Shown: piece after piece, positions 23,048 to 33,034 of the stretch | Layout of the letters: every line of letters begins with the position of its first letter | How positions within the stretch are numbered: the first letter of the stretch is position 1 | Assembly: GCF_020708045.1 (NCBI RefSeq) | Contig: NZ_JAJFES010000017.1 | Coordinates: 1 to 64,000 of the forward strand | From: Massilia sp. IC2-278 | GTDB taxonomy: Bacteria > Pseudomonadota > Gammaproteobacteria > Burkholderiales > Burkholderiaceae_D | DNA: 64,000 bases | Direction of reading: 5' to 3' | Made by a program: the position numbers and the translations under genes | The notes under the pieces: generated by a model | The model's database searches: none | What the model was told of the DNA's origin: nothing | What the model saw: the letters and a program-made list of their open reading frames with translations, nothing else

Positions 23048-24391
23048 ATGTTTAACGCGCGCGAATACAACTTCGACGGCCTGGTTGGCCCGTCGCACAA
23101 CTATGCCGGCCTCTCGTTCGGCAACGTCGCTTCGTTCAGCAACGTGAAGAGCGCCTCGAATCCGCGCCAGGCGGCGCTGCAGGGGCTGGCCAAGATGCGT
23201 GCGCTGGCTGCGCGCGGCTTCGGCCAGGCGGTGATGCCGCCGCAGGCGCGTCCGAATTTCCGCCTGCTGCGCAGCCTGGGCTTCTCGGGAACCGATGCCG
23301 ACGTGCTGGCGCAAGCCTGGCGCGAGGCGCCGGTGATCCTGTCCTGCGCCTGGTCGGCCGCGCCGATGTGGACGGCCAACGCCGCCACGGTCAGCCCCTC
23401 GGCCGACACCCGCGACGGCCGCGTGCACTTCACCGCCGCCAACCTGAACAACAAGCTGCACCGCTCGGAAGAGCACGTGCAGGCCACGCGCACGCTGCGC
23501 CACATCTTTGCCGACCACGACCACTTCGTGGTGCACGACACGCTGCCGGCCACGCCGGCCTTTGGCGACGAGGGCGCGGCGAACCACACGCGCTTTGCCG
23601 CCGACCATGGCGCACCGGGCGTGGAGTTCTTCGTGTACGGCCGTGTCGAGTTCGACCCGTCGGCCCCGGCCCCGAAAAAATACCCGGCGCGCCAGACCCT
23701 GGAAGCCTCGCAAGCCGTGGCGCGCCTGCACGGCCTGGACCCGGCGCGCACCGTGTTCGCCTCGCAGAATCCGGACGTGATCGACCAGGGCGTGTTCCAC
23801 AACGACGTGATCGCGGTCGGCAATGGCAACGTGCTGTTCTACCACGAGCAGGCATTTGCTGACGAAGCGGCAACCATCGATGCGCTGCGTCGGACGGCAG
23901 CGGGTGTAGGCTTCGAGTTTGCGCCGGTGCGCGTGGAGACCGGCATGGTGCCGGTTGCCGACGCGGTGGCGAGCTACCTGTTCAACAGCCAGCTGCTGTC
24001 CAAGCCGGACGGGAAGATGGCGCTGGTAGTGCCGCACGAGTGCCGCGAGAACGACGCCGTGGCGCGCTATTTGAACGGGCTGGTGATGAGCGGCGGTCCG
24101 ATCGACGAACTGATCGAATTCGACCTGCGCCAGAGCATGCGCAACGGCGGCGGGCCTGCCTGCCTGCGTCTGCGTGTGGCGCTGACCGACGAGCAGGCGG
24201 CGGCCATGCATGGCGGCGTGATCATGACCGAAGTCTTGTACGCGCAGCTTGTGGAGTGGGTGGAGAAGCATTACCGCGACCGGGTCGAGCCGAAGGATTT
24301 GATGGACCCGCAGTTGGCGATCGAGTGCCATACGGCGTTGGAAGCGCTGGAGCGCATTCTCGGTTTGCCCGGTTTATACGATTTCGGTTGA
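23048..24391 (+). CDS. astB: N-succinylarginine dihydrolase
   Basis: Hydrolyses N2-succinylarginine to succinylornithine, CO2 and two ammonia. The 447-residue protein is a pentein-fold enzyme with the catalytic triad in the positions known from E. coli AstB: Glu175 in FGDEGAANH, His251 in GVFHNDV and Cys372 in GGPACLRLRV. The N terminus NFDGLVGPSHNYAGLS is highly characteristic. The gene is fifth in the ast operon, followed by repeat-rich DNA before gdh2. Confidence 0.96.
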   Translation: MFNAREYNFDGLVGPSHNYAGLSFGNVASFSNVKSASNPRQAALQGLAKMRALAARGFGQAVMPPQARPNFRLLRSLGFSGTDADVLAQAWREAPVILSCAWSAAPMWTANAATVSPSADTRDGRVHFTAANLNNKLHRSEEHVQATRTLRHIFADHDHFVVHDTLPATPAFGDEGAANHTRFAADHGAPGVEFFVYGRVEFDPSAPAPKKYPARQTLEASQAVARLHGLDPARTVFASQNPDVIDQGVFHNDVIAVGNGNVLFYHEQAFADEAATIDALRRTAAGVGFEFAPVRVETGMVPVADAVASYLFNSQLLSKPDGKMALVVPHECRENDAVARYLNGLVMSGGPIDELIEFDLRQSMRNGGGPACLRLRVALTDEQAAAMHGGVIMTEVLYAQLVEWVEKHYRDRVEPKDLMDPQLAIECHTALEALERILGLPGLYDFG

Positions 24392-24416
24392 TATCGCCGA
24401 TGATCAGCCGGTGAGA

Positions 24417-24634
24417 CCGCGTGGGCACAGGTGCCCACCCTACGAAAGCGGCACACCGTAGGGTGGACTCCCGAGTCCACGCGGTGCAGCGGTAGAGAAC
24501 AAACACAGCGTCGCGCAGCGCCGCCAGCAGTAGAACAAGTAGGGTGGGCTCTTGAGCCCACGCGGTACAGAAGCGAAGAACAGATAATGCGTCGCGTAGC
24601 GCCGCACACGTAGGGTGGGTTCTCGAACCCACCA
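24417..24634. repeat. Palindromic intergenic repeat, locus D (four units)
   Basis: Four units: 24417-24443 (reverse, GGGCAC/GTGCCC), 24458-24484 (forward, GGACTC/GAGTCC), 24539-24565 (forward, GGGCTC/GAGCCC) and 24610-24634 (forward, GGGTTC/GAACCC). All four stems differ and each is fully self-complementary. The locus fills most of the 449-base gap between astB and gdh2, genes of one pathway. The remaining 24635-24840 shows only a Shine-Dalgarno for gdh2. Confidence 0.88.
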
Positions 24635-24840
24635 ACAAACAGCAGCACAGAAACAACAGCAGCAAAGACCCGACGCCGAGCGCAACCGCGCCATCGTCGA
24701 CACGATCAACGAGTTACACGCTTCCAGGACAAGGAAGCCAAGGACCTGGACGGGACAACCCCGTCCACCAAACGCCGGTGCATGCAAAGCCACAAGCCGT
24801 AGCGCGCACAAGCGACAACATCAAGCTTGGAGAAGCAACA

Positions 24841-27800
24841 ATGAACGACATGACGCAAGATCTGCGCACCCAGACCCTGGCCCTGGTGACGAACCAGCCG
24901 GCAGCCGGCGCGACCGAGCCGGTAACGGCCCTGATCACCGCCTGGATCCGCTCGCTCGACGAAGAAGACCTGGCCGGCATCGCGCCGCAAGCCCTGGCGC
25001 CCGTCCTGTGGGACGGCTTCATGCAGGCCGCGAAGCGCACCCAGGGCTGCCAGATCGCGCAACTGCGCTACAACGACACCAAGGGCGGCAATGCCACGGC
25101 CCTGTTGATCGTCAACGACGACATGCCTTACCTGGTCGATTCCTTCGTCATGGCCCTGCGCAAGGAGCGCATCCTGGCCGCCGGCGTGATGAACGCCGTG
25201 CTGCCGGTGCAGCGCGATGCATCGGGCATGGTCGCCGGTGTCGGCGCCGCCGGTTCTCCGCTTGAGTCCTATGTCCTGGTCCTGCTGAACGACGAACTCG
25301 CCTTTGAAGAACTCGACAAGCTGACCGCGCGCATCCGCATGGTCGCCAACGACGCCGCCACCGTGCACCGCGACGCCGTCGCCATGGGCGACCGCATGAC
25401 CGAAGTCGCCGCAGCGGCCAGCACCCACGGCACCCCGGCCGGCCAGGAAGTGGCCGCCTTCCTCGAGTGGGCCAAGAACGAAGGCTTCGAGCCCTTCGGC
25501 TACGCCTACTACGAAGTGCAGCCGGGCCAGCCGCAGCTGGTGCGCGACATCCCGAGCCGCATCGGCGTCCTGAAGGACACCGCGCACCCGGTCTACGGCA
25601 CCTGCCTGGCCAATATCCCGGGCGAACTGGCCACCCTGTCGGCCCGCGCCGAGACCCTGTCGATCGTCAAGGCCGACGTCGAAGGCACCCTGCACCGCGA
25701 CCAGCCGCTGGACTTCATCGGCGTGCGTAACACCGATGCGCAAGGCAACATCCTCGGCGAGCACTGCTTCGTCGGCCTGTTCACCCGCGCCGCCACCTCG
25801 ACCCCGCTGGCGCGCCTGCCATTCGCGCGCGGCCGCGTGGCCAAGGTCCTGAGCCTGGCCGGCGTGCGCCAGGAAGGCTTCCGCGCCGAGAAATTCCTGG
25901 AGATCATGGAATCGCTGCCGCGCACCGAAGCGCTGGAAGCCGATCCGGAGTGGCTGGCGCAGGTCTGCAGCTCGGTCGTCTCGCTGTACAAGCAGCCGCG
26001 CCCGAAAGTCTTTGCGCGCCGCGACGTGTACGGCCGCCACCTGAACGCCCTGGTCTACCTGCCGCGCGAGCGCTACAGCGCCGCCGTCGCAGCAAGCCTG
26101 GCGCAAGCCCTGAAGGAAAGCTCGGGCGCGCATGACGTGCGCGTGCAGACCCTGGTGGCCGACGGCCCGCTGGCCCGCGTCTACCTGATCGCCCACGCCG
26201 CGCGCAATCCGCTCGACCTGGAAACCGACATCCAGCAGCCGCTGCTGGCCGTGCTGGACGGCTGGCACGACCGCTTTGCCGCCATGACCAATGGCGTCGA
26301 AGAGCATGCCCAGCGCAGCAACCTGCGTAAACTTGGCGCCAACCTGCCGGTGTCCTTCGTCACCGCCACCGCGCCGGACGTCGCCTTCCGCGACCTGCAG
26401 GCCATGCTGAACATCGGCCAGCACGAGCGCGTGGCCGTGCGCATCGAGCCGGGCAGCGGCGAAGGCAACGCCGCGCGCGACGCCTCGATCCGCCTGTACT
26501 CGAACGAGAACGTGCCGTCGCTGTCGCGCATCCTGCCGGCCCTGCAGAACGCCGGTATCGCGGTCGACCGCGAACAGACCTGGTCGATCACCACCGCCGA
26601 CGGCGTGCGCCACCACGTGACCGCGCTGGCTGTCGACGACGAAAGCGGCGCCAAGCTGGTGAAGGCCGGCATCGCGCCGGTGGCCGAGGAACTGTTCACC
26701 GCGCTGTTCAACGACGAAGCCGAAGACGGCCGCATGAACGGCCTGACCATCGAAGGCGGTTTGTCGATGCGCGAAGTGCAGCTGGTGCGCGGCTACATCA
26801 GCTACTGGCGCCAGCTGGGCTCGAAGTTCTCGGTGCGCTACATGGCCGAGACCCTGCGCATGCAGCCGGCCCTGGTGAAGGAGTTCGTGACCGGCTTCGT
26901 GCAGCGCTTCGATCCGAAGCTGTCGCAGTCCGAGCATGACGCCGGCACCGCGAAACTGTCGGCACTGAAAGCCGGCCTGTCGAGCGTGAACCACGCCGAC
27001 ACCGAGGAAATCATGGCGGCCCTGGTCGACCTGGCCCTGGCCACCGTGCGCACCAACTACTTCCAGAACAGCGGCGAGAAGATCATCTTCAAGTTCGACA
27101 CCAGCAACCTGGCGCTGGCGCCGGAGCCGCGTCCTTACCGCGAGATCTACGTGTTCTCGCGCCGCTTCGAAGGCGTGCACCTGCGCGGCGGCCCGGTCGC
27201 CCGCGGCGGCCTGCGCTGGTCGGACCGCATGGAAGACTACCGTACCGAAGTGCTGGGCCTGGTGAAGGCGCAGATGGTCAAGAACGCCGTCATCGTGCCG
27301 GCCGGCTCGAAGGGCGGTTTCGTTTGCAAGCAGATGCCGAAGGACGCAGCACGTGAAGTCGTGGCGGCCGAAGGCGAAGCCGTCTACCGCCTGTTCATCT
27401 CCAGCCTGCTGGAAGTGACCGACAACCGCGAGCGCGGCGCCATCGTGCCGCCGCAGGACACCGTGCGCTACGACCAGGACGATCCTTACCTGGTGGTGGC
27501 TGCCGACAAGGGCACCGCAACCTTCTCCGACATCGCCAACGGCATCGCCGTGCAGCGCGGCTTCTGGCTGGGCGACGCATTCGCGTCGGGCGGCTCGAAC
27601 GGCTACGACCACAAGAAGATGGGCATCACCGCCAAGGGCGCATTCGAAGCCGTGAAGCGCCACTTCTACGAACTGGGCCACGACATGAGCACGACCCCGA
27701 TCACCATGGTCGGCGTGGGCGACATGTCGGGTGACGTGTTCGGCAACGGCGTGCTGCTGTCGCGCCAGCTGAAAGTGCTGGCCGCGTTCGACCACCGCCA

Positions 27801-29547
27801 CATCTTCCTCGATCCGACCCCGGACGTCGCCGTGTCGTTCGCGGAACGCCAGCGCATGTTCGCGCTGCCGCGCTCGTCGTGGGAAGACTATGACAAGTCG
27901 CTGATCTCGCAGGGCGGCGGCGTGTTCCCGCGCTCGGCCCGTTCGATCGAGCTGACGCCTGAAGTGCGCGCTGCGCTGGACATCAAGGAAACGTCGCTGG
28001 CGCCGGAAGAACTGATGCACCGCATCCTGCTGGCGCCTGTGGACCTGTTCTACAACGGCGGTATCGGCACCTACATCAAGGCCTCGAACGAGACCCACGC
28101 GCAAGTGAAGGACCGCGCCAACGACCGCATCCGCGTCAGCGGCAACGAGCTGCGCTGCAAGGTCGTGGCCGAAGGCGGCAACCTGGGCGCGACCCAGGCC
28201 GGCCGTATCGAGTTCGCGCTGAACGGCGGCCGCATCTTCACCGATGCGATCGACAACTCGGCCGGCGTGGATTGCTCGGACCACGAAGTCAACATCAAGA
28301 TCTGGCTCGACACCGAAGTCAACCTCGGCAAGCTGCCGGAAGCCGACCGTAACCGCATCCTGAACGAGATGACCGGCGACGTCGAGAAGCTGGTCCTGCG
28401 CGACAACTCGCAGCAGACCCACCTGCTGACGCGCGAAGTGCAGGCCCAGTCGAACGCCTCGGTGGTCGACGCCTACGCCGCGCTGATCACCAGCCTGGAA
28501 AGCGAAGGCGCCGTGTCGCGCGAGCTGGAACAGCTGCCGACGGATGCCGAACTGCAGCGCCGCAAGGCGCAAGGCGAAGGCCTGACGGCGCCGGAACTGG
28601 CGGTCGTGGTGGCAAACGTGAAGAACCGCTTCAAGCGCATCCTGGCGACGCTGCCGCTGACCGACGAACCATGGGCCGACACCGTGTTGCGTCCTTACTT
28701 CCCGGCCCAGCTGGTTGCCACCCGCGATCCGCTCGACCACCCGCTGGCCAACACCATCCTGGCCACCGTGCTGGCGAACGAAGCGGTCAACCGCTGCGGT
28801 CCGCTGATGATCCGCGACCTGGCCGCCGAGCACCGCATCGACGACGCTGAAGTGGTCAAGGCCTGGGGCCGTGGCTGGTCGGCGCTGCAACTGGCGCCGG
28901 TGTTCGACGCGCTGGATGCCGACGCGCTGAACGTGCCGCGTGACGTCTCGATCGCGGTCGACGCCCGCACCCGCGCACTGCTGCGCGCCGTGATGGAAGG
29001 CGTGCTGTCGATGCCGGCAGGCGCCGACGGCATGAAGGAACTGACCTCGCTGTTCGCAAGCAGCGACCAGATGCGCCAGCTGATGCCGGCCAAGTCGGAA
29101 GCCGATGGCCACGCTGGCCTGAGCAAGAACTTCGTCGCGTCGTGGAAGGCGGTCGAGGCCATCGAGTCGCTGGCCACCTTCCTGTTCGCGGCGGTCTCGG
29201 TGCAGCGCCCAGCGGGCATGACGCTGGCCCAGTTCCTGCAGGTCGGCATGGCGCTGCGCGAGCGCGCCGGCATCGACACGCTGGAGCGCGGCCTGAAGCT
29301 GCCGGCCACCAGCAAGTCGCAGGAACAGCTGCGCAACTACGCGATGCAGGCGCTGCGCCGCACCCAGCAGCGCCTGCTGCTGCAGGTGATCGAGCGTGCC
29401 GGCACGGGTGACGCGCTGGCGGCCGTCGATGCGGTGACCACCGAGCGTGGCTTGAAGGGCTATGCGCAGGTGACCGACCTCGAAGAAGCGATGCTGGACG
29501 TCTGGGCGCTGTCGGAAGGCTCGAACCCAGAGCGCCTGGCGGCCTAA
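24841..29547 (+). CDS. gdh2: NAD-specific glutamate dehydrogenase, large type
   Basis: Oxidative deamination of glutamate to 2-oxoglutarate and ammonia with NAD. The 1568-residue protein belongs to the 180-kDa class (usual length about 1580-1620). It has a long N-terminal ACT-like regulatory region, a central catalytic domain around residues 770-960 with RGGPVARGGLRWSDR, KNAVIVPAGSKGGFV and FASGGSNGYDHKKMGITAKG, then the Rossmann part GVGDMSGDVFGNG and CKVVAEGGNLG. A helical C-terminal domain follows. ATG 24841 follows GGAGAAG. Placement between astB and astE shows it disposes of the glutamate made from arginine. Confidence 0.95.
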   Translation: MNDMTQDLRTQTLALVTNQPAAGATEPVTALITAWIRSLDEEDLAGIAPQALAPVLWDGFMQAAKRTQGCQIAQLRYNDTKGGNATALLIVNDDMPYLVDSFVMALRKERILAAGVMNAVLPVQRDASGMVAGVGAAGSPLESYVLVLLNDELAFEELDKLTARIRMVANDAATVHRDAVAMGDRMTEVAAAASTHGTPAGQEVAAFLEWAKNEGFEPFGYAYYEVQPGQPQLVRDIPSRIGVLKDTAHPVYGTCLANIPGELATLSARAETLSIVKADVEGTLHRDQPLDFIGVRNTDAQGNILGEHCFVGLFTRAATSTPLARLPFARGRVAKVLSLAGVRQEGFRAEKFLEIMESLPRTEALEADPEWLAQVCSSVVSLYKQPRPKVFARRDVYGRHLNALVYLPRERYSAAVAASLAQALKESSGAHDVRVQTLVADGPLARVYLIAHAARNPLDLETDIQQPLLAVLDGWHDRFAAMTNGVEEHAQRSNLRKLGANLPVSFVTATAPDVAFRDLQAMLNIGQHERVAVRIEPGSGEGNAARDASIRLYSNENVPSLSRILPALQNAGIAVDREQTWSITTADGVRHHVTALAVDDESGAKLVKAGIAPVAEELFTALFNDEAEDGRMNGLTIEGGLSMREVQLVRGYISYWRQLGSKFSVRYMAETLRMQPALVKEFVTGFVQRFDPKLSQSEHDAGTAKLSALKAGLSSVNHADTEEIMAALVDLALATVRTNYFQNSGEKIIFKFDTSNLALAPEPRPYREIYVFSRRFEGVHLRGGPVARGGLRWSDRMEDYRTEVLGLVKAQMVKNAVIVPAGSKGGFVCKQMPKDAAREVVAAEGEAVYRLFISSLLEVTDNRERGAIVPPQDTVRYDQDDPYLVVAADKGTATFSDIANGIAVQRGFWLGDAFASGGSNGYDHKKMGITAKGAFEAVKRHFYELGHDMSTTPITMVGVGDMSGDVFGNGVLLSRQLKVLAAFDHRHIFLDPTPDVAVSFAERQRMFALPRSSWEDYDKSLISQGGGVFPRSARSIELTPEVRAALDIKETSLAPEELMHRILLAPVDLFYNGGIGTYIKASNETHAQVKDRANDRIRVSGNELRCKVVAEGGNLGATQAGRIEFALNGGRIFTDAIDNSAGVDCSDHEVNIKIWLDTEVNLGKLPEADRNRILNEMTGDVEKLVLRDNSQQTHLLTREVQAQSNASVVDAYAALITSLESEGAVSRELEQLPTDAELQRRKAQGEGLTAPELAVVVANVKNRFKRILATLPLTDEPWADTVLRPYFPAQLVATRDPLDHPLANTILATVLANEAVNRCGPLMIRDLAAEHRIDDAEVVKAWGRGWSALQLAPVFDALDADALNVPRDVSIAVDARTRALLRAVMEGVLSMPAGADGMKELTSLFASSDQMRQLMPAKSEADGHAGLSKNFVASWKAVEAIESLATFLFAAVSVQRPAGMTLAQFLQVGMALRERAGIDTLERGLKLPATSKSQEQLRNYAMQALRRTQQRLLLQVIERAGTGDALAAVDAVTTERGLKGYAQVTDLEEAMLDVWALSEGSNPERLAA

Positions 29548-29550
29548 GCG

Positions 29551-30546
29551 ATGAGCGCACCCGACCAGGCACAGGTGCCGGACGCGGTGCGTGCGCTGGC
29601 CGAGGCCGATTTCGGCACGGTCGCGCAGCGCTTCGCGGACGCGGGGTTCATCGTTGGGACGCCTGCCAAGGGCATCCTGACGGTGAAGGGTTCCGGCGGC
29701 GTACGGCCGGCGGTGTTGCTGTCGGTTGGCGTGCACGGCGACGAGACCGGGCCGATCGAAATGGTCGCCTACGTGATCGAAGCCCTGTCGCGCGAACCGT
29801 CGGCGCTGGCGGTGGACCTGATGCTCTGCGTCGGCAACATCGATGCCATCGCCGCCGGCAAGCGTTTCATCGATGCGGACCTGAACCGCATGTTCAAGCG
29901 CGACCGCGGTGCGCTGGCCGGCACCTTCGAGAGCGCGCGGGCCGACGAGATCATCGCCGCGACCGATGCGTTCTTCGCCGATGCCGGTCCGGTGCGCTGG
30001 CACCTGGATTTGCACACCGCGATCCGGGCCTCGCACTACCCGATGTTCGCGATCGTGCCGGATTTGATCGCGGATGGGCGCAAGGCGGACTTGATCCGCT
30101 GGCTGGGCGAGGCGGCGATCCAGGCCATCATCATGAATCCGAAGTCGGCCGGCACCTACAGCTACTACTCGAGCGAGCACCATGGCGCCGCCGGCAGCAC
30201 GGTGGAGCTGGGGAGGGTGGGCACGCTGGGGCAGAACAACCTGGCCCAGTTTGCCGATGCCTCGGCCGCGCTCGACGCCATGCTGCGCGGCGTGCCGGCG
30301 CCGCCAGCCAAGGCCGCGCCGCACGTGTTCAAGGTGGCGCAGGAAGTGGTCAAGCTGTCGGATGCCTTCACCATGGGCTTCAGCAAGGAGACGCCGAACT
30401 TCGCCTCGCTCAAGCGCGGCGAGGTCATCGCCACCGATGGGGAGACGGTGTACACCGTGTTCCATGAAGAGGAGATGGTGGTGTTTCCGAATCCCGATGT
30501 ACGAGTGGGATTGCGCGCCGGCCTGATGGTCGTGCGCATCGATTGA
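29551..30546 (+). CDS. astE: Succinylglutamate desuccinylase
   Basis: Last AST step: zinc hydrolase releasing succinate and glutamate. The 331-residue protein has the M14-like metal site His62-x-x-Glu65 in VGVHGDETG and a third ligand His in WHLDLHTAIR (His155), plus DADLNRMF and a C-terminal glutamate in VELGRVGTLG. The start codon ATG is at 29551, 3 bases after the gdh2 stop, so the two are certainly one transcript. Confidence 0.95.
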   Translation: MSAPDQAQVPDAVRALAEADFGTVAQRFADAGFIVGTPAKGILTVKGSGGVRPAVLLSVGVHGDETGPIEMVAYVIEALSREPSALAVDLMLCVGNIDAIAAGKRFIDADLNRMFKRDRGALAGTFESARADEIIAATDAFFADAGPVRWHLDLHTAIRASHYPMFAIVPDLIADGRKADLIRWLGEAAIQAIIMNPKSAGTYSYYSSEHHGAAGSTVELGRVGTLGQNNLAQFADASAALDAMLRGVPAPPAKAAPHVFKVAQEVVKLSDAFTMGFSKETPNFASLKRGEVIATDGETVYTVFHEEEMVVFPNPDVRVGLRAGLMVVRID

Positions 30547-30553
30547 ACCGAAG

Positions 30554-30576
30554 CCGCGAGCAATCGCGGTTTTTTT
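30554..30576 (+). terminator. Intrinsic terminator after astE
   Basis: Stem CCGCGA/TCGCGG with loop GCAA and a seven-T tail, 7 bases after the stop codon. It closes the ast-gdh2-astE unit. Confidence 0.9.
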
Positions 30577-30620
30577 CATGCAGGCCCGGGACGTCTTTTT
30601 GTGTTAGCCCTCGCATGGGC

Positions 30621-30818
30621 GTAAGGTGGGCACCCTGTGCCCACGCGGAACGATGACCATCGTTGGCGCTCGATGATGGCATGTCCGTCGCGTATCGGCG
30701 GCGTCTCCCGAGCGCCCGGTTAGCGCTATCTCCATCGTTGACGCCGCGGGGCGAATAGTCGCCGCCGCCGGCTACCGGACGAGCACGTACCCGCGTGGGC
30801 ACGGCGTGCCCACCCTAC
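30621..30818. repeat. Palindromic intergenic repeat, locus E (inverted pair)
   Basis: Units 30621-30648 (forward, loop CCT) and 30791-30818 (reverse, loop GGC), both with the GGGCAC/GTGCCC stem, enclosing 142 bases without a gene. The locus fills the gap between the astE terminator and the next ene-reductase. Confidence 0.85.
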
Positions 30819-30878
30819 AAAAGCACGATTTCCCAAGCTTCGATAGACTTTGTGCTTTGCACAAGACCGGAGCCGTCC

Positions 30879-31997
30879 ATGAGCAGCATGCTGTTTTCCC
30901 CATACAAACTCGGACCAATGGAGCTGTCCAACCGCATCGCCATCGCCCCGATGTGCCAGTACTCGGCCGACGAAGGCCTGGCCACCGACTGGCACATGAT
31001 CCACCTCGGCCAGCTGGCCCTGTCCGGCGCTTCGCTTCTGATCATCGAGGCCACCGCCGTCACCCCCGAAGGCCGCATCTCGCCCGACGACCTGGGCCTG
31101 TGGTCCGACGCCCACCTCGACGCGCTGAAACCGATCATCGCCGCCATCCGCCGGCATTCGCCGATCAAGGTCGCGGTGCAACTGGCGCACGCCGGCCGCA
31201 AGGCGTCGAGCGCGGCGCCGTGGCTGGGCGGGGCCAACATCAAGCCCGACGAGGAGCGCGGCTGGCAGACGGTGGCGCCGTCGGCCGTGCCGCACGCCGA
31301 AGGCGAGACCGTGCCGCTGGCGCTGGATGCTGATGGCCTGCAGCGCATCAAGCAGGGCTTCGTCGATGCCGCACGCCGCGCCGCCGCCCTCGGCCTGGAC
31401 GGCATCGAGCTGCACGGCGCCCACGGCTACCTGCTGCACGAATTCCTGTCGCCGCTGTCGAACCGGCGCGAAGACCAATATGGCGGCTCGCTGGAAAACC
31501 GCATGCGCTATCCGCTCGAAGTGCTGGAGGCGGTGCAGGCGGCCGTGCCCGAGACCATGGCCGTCGGCATGCGCATCTCGGCCACCGACTGGGTCGAAGG
31601 CGGCTGGAACATCGAGGAAAGCGTGGTCTTCGCCAGGGAGCTGGAAAAGCGCGGCTGCCACTTCATCCACGTGTCGAGCGGCGGGCTGTCGCCGCAGCAG
31701 AAGATCCCGGTCGGCGCAGGCTACCAGATCGCCTTTGCCGAACGCATCAAGCGCGAGAGCAGCATGCCGACGATCGGCGTGGGCCTGATCACCGAGCCGC
31801 AGCAGGCCGAGCACATCCTGCAATCGGGCCAGGCCGACATGGTGGCGCTGGCCCGCGCCATGCTCTACAACCCGCGCTGGCCCTGGCATGCCGCCGCCGA
31901 ACTGGGCGCCCAGGTGGCCGCGCCGCAGCAGTACTGGCGCTCGCAGCCGCACCAGTTCAAGAACCTGTTCGGCGACACCCGGCTCGGGCAACGCTGA
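30879..31997 (+). CDS. NADH:flavin oxidoreductase, YqjM-like ene-reductase (Old Yellow Enzyme family)
   Basis: A 372-residue FMN TIM-barrel protein, a class III OYE. It has Cys26 in APMCQYSA, His179-G-A-His182-G-Tyr184 in the substrate pocket, LAHAGRKAS, and the C-terminal FMN phosphate loop around GLITEPQQA...VALARAML. It resembles the gene at 4762 but ends LGAQVAAPQQYWRSQP, as in the YqjM/NamA branch. ATG 30879 is preceded by GGAG; ATG 30888 is an alternative. Monocistronic by position. Substrate not determinable. Confidence 0.88.
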   Translation: MSSMLFSPYKLGPMELSNRIAIAPMCQYSADEGLATDWHMIHLGQLALSGASLLIIEATAVTPEGRISPDDLGLWSDAHLDALKPIIAAIRRHSPIKVAVQLAHAGRKASSAAPWLGGANIKPDEERGWQTVAPSAVPHAEGETVPLALDADGLQRIKQGFVDAARRAAALGLDGIELHGAHGYLLHEFLSPLSNRREDQYGGSLENRMRYPLEVLEAVQAAVPETMAVGMRISATDWVEGGWNIEESVVFARELEKRGCHFIHVSSGGLSPQQKIPVGAGYQIAFAERIKRESSMPTIGVGLITEPQQAEHILQSGQADMVALARAMLYNPRWPWHAAAELGAQVAAPQQYWRSQPHQFKNLFGDTRLGQR

Positions 31998-32128
31998 TCC
32001 GCGGTTTCGCACGGTTCAACCCGGCAAAAGCGCAGCCTGTCGCAGGGTGCGCGACAGTGGTGCGGACAAATTCTAAAGTGGCAACATCAGCGCTGCGGCG
32101 CTCCACCACGACAAGAAAAGGTCCCACT

Positions 32129-32986
32129 ATGCGTACTCTGCTCGCTCTCGCCTGTGCTGCAACTCTCAGTGGCTGCATCATCGTTGCCGGTCCTCCGGGT
32201 AGCGATTATGCGGTGCACACGCCGTTTAGCGGCAAGACGGTGGAAGGCGACGGCGTTGCGACGCGCGACGTGCGCAGCGTGGCGGCCCTGACCGGGCTGA
32301 ACGTGGGCGGGTCGATGATCGTCGAGGTGCGCGTCGGCGCGGCGCCGTCGCTGGTGGTCGAAGGCGACAGCAACCTGGTGCGCCTGGTGCAGACCGAGAC
32401 CCGCGGCTCGACCCTGCACATCGGCACCGACGCGCGCATGCGCAGCACCACGCCCCTGAAGGTCATCTACACCACGCCGCGCCTGACCGAGCTGCGTGCC
32501 GGCGGTTCGGGCAACGTGACCGTGCGCGACTTGCGCGGCGATCCGCTGGAAGTGCGCCAGGGCGGCTCGGGCGTGACGCGCCTGTATGGCGACGTCGCCG
32601 ATCTCGAAGCCAGTGTGGCCGGTTCGGGCAAGATCGAAGCGACCGAGCTGCGCGCCGGCAGCGCACGCATGGGCGTGAGCGGGTCCGGCCGCCTGAGCGT
32701 GGGCCAGGTGCGCGGCGATTATGCGCGCGCTTCGGTCAGCGGGTCGGGGCGGGTGGAAGCGGGTGGCGCCGTGCAGCGCTTGAACGTGAGCGTGAGCGGC
32801 TCGGGCAGCGTGGACCTGGTGAATCTCACCAGCGAGCAGGGTGAATTGAGCACCAGCGGCTCGGGCGGGATTTCGGCCACGGTGCGCCAGTCGGTGGTGG
32901 CGCAGGCCAGCGGTTCGGGTCCGATCCGTGTGTATGGGCAGCCGGCGCAGCGCACGATCAGCGGGCGTGGTGTGCAGGTGATGTAA
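32129..32986 (+). CDS. DUF2807-type (GIN) adhesin-like lipoprotein
   Basis: A 285-residue secreted lipoprotein. The signal peptide MRTLLALACAATLSGC ends in a lipobox (LSGC, Cys16). The mature part is a repetitive beta-helix of the DUF2807 type, with a GSG turn recurring about every 20 residues (GGSGNV, GGSGVT, AGSGKI, SGSGRL, SGSGRV, SGSGSV, SGSGGI, SGSGPI). The family's function is unsettled; a surface adhesion or envelope-sensing role is often suggested. Start chosen for the signal peptide. Downstream gap 32987-33252 carries repeat locus F only. Confidence 0.82.
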   Translation: MRTLLALACAATLSGCIIVAGPPGSDYAVHTPFSGKTVEGDGVATRDVRSVAALTGLNVGGSMIVEVRVGAAPSLVVEGDSNLVRLVQTETRGSTLHIGTDARMRSTTPLKVIYTTPRLTELRAGGSGNVTVRDLRGDPLEVRQGGSGVTRLYGDVADLEASVAGSGKIEATELRAGSARMGVSGSGRLSVGQVRGDYARASVSGSGRVEAGGAVQRLNVSVSGSGSVDLVNLTSEQGELSTSGSGGISATVRQSVVAQASGSGPIRVYGQPAQRTISGRGVQVM

Positions 32987-33034
32987 GCGGACGGGGTGTC
33001 TCGGTTCTGTATGTGATGGCCCGAGGCTTGACCC

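Noticed and set aside
24417..24634. CRISPR-like array at the four-unit repeat locus
   Set aside because: The units are in mixed orientation with unequal spacing and different stems, and no cas genes are present.
24417..24634. Small proteins reading through the repeat units (VGTRAHA/VDTGVHP-type peptides)
   Set aside because: The peptides are translations of the palindromes in arbitrary frames. The same DNA is found between genes in both orientations, with no conserved start or Shine-Dalgarno.
24706..30579. A 1957-codon open frame on the minus strand, opposite gdh2 and astE
   Set aside because: Its translation is His/Arg/Gln/Asp-rich low-complexity sequence with no motifs, the usual antisense shadow of GC-rich codon usage. 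The plus-strand genes have intact conserved domains and Shine-Dalgarno sites.
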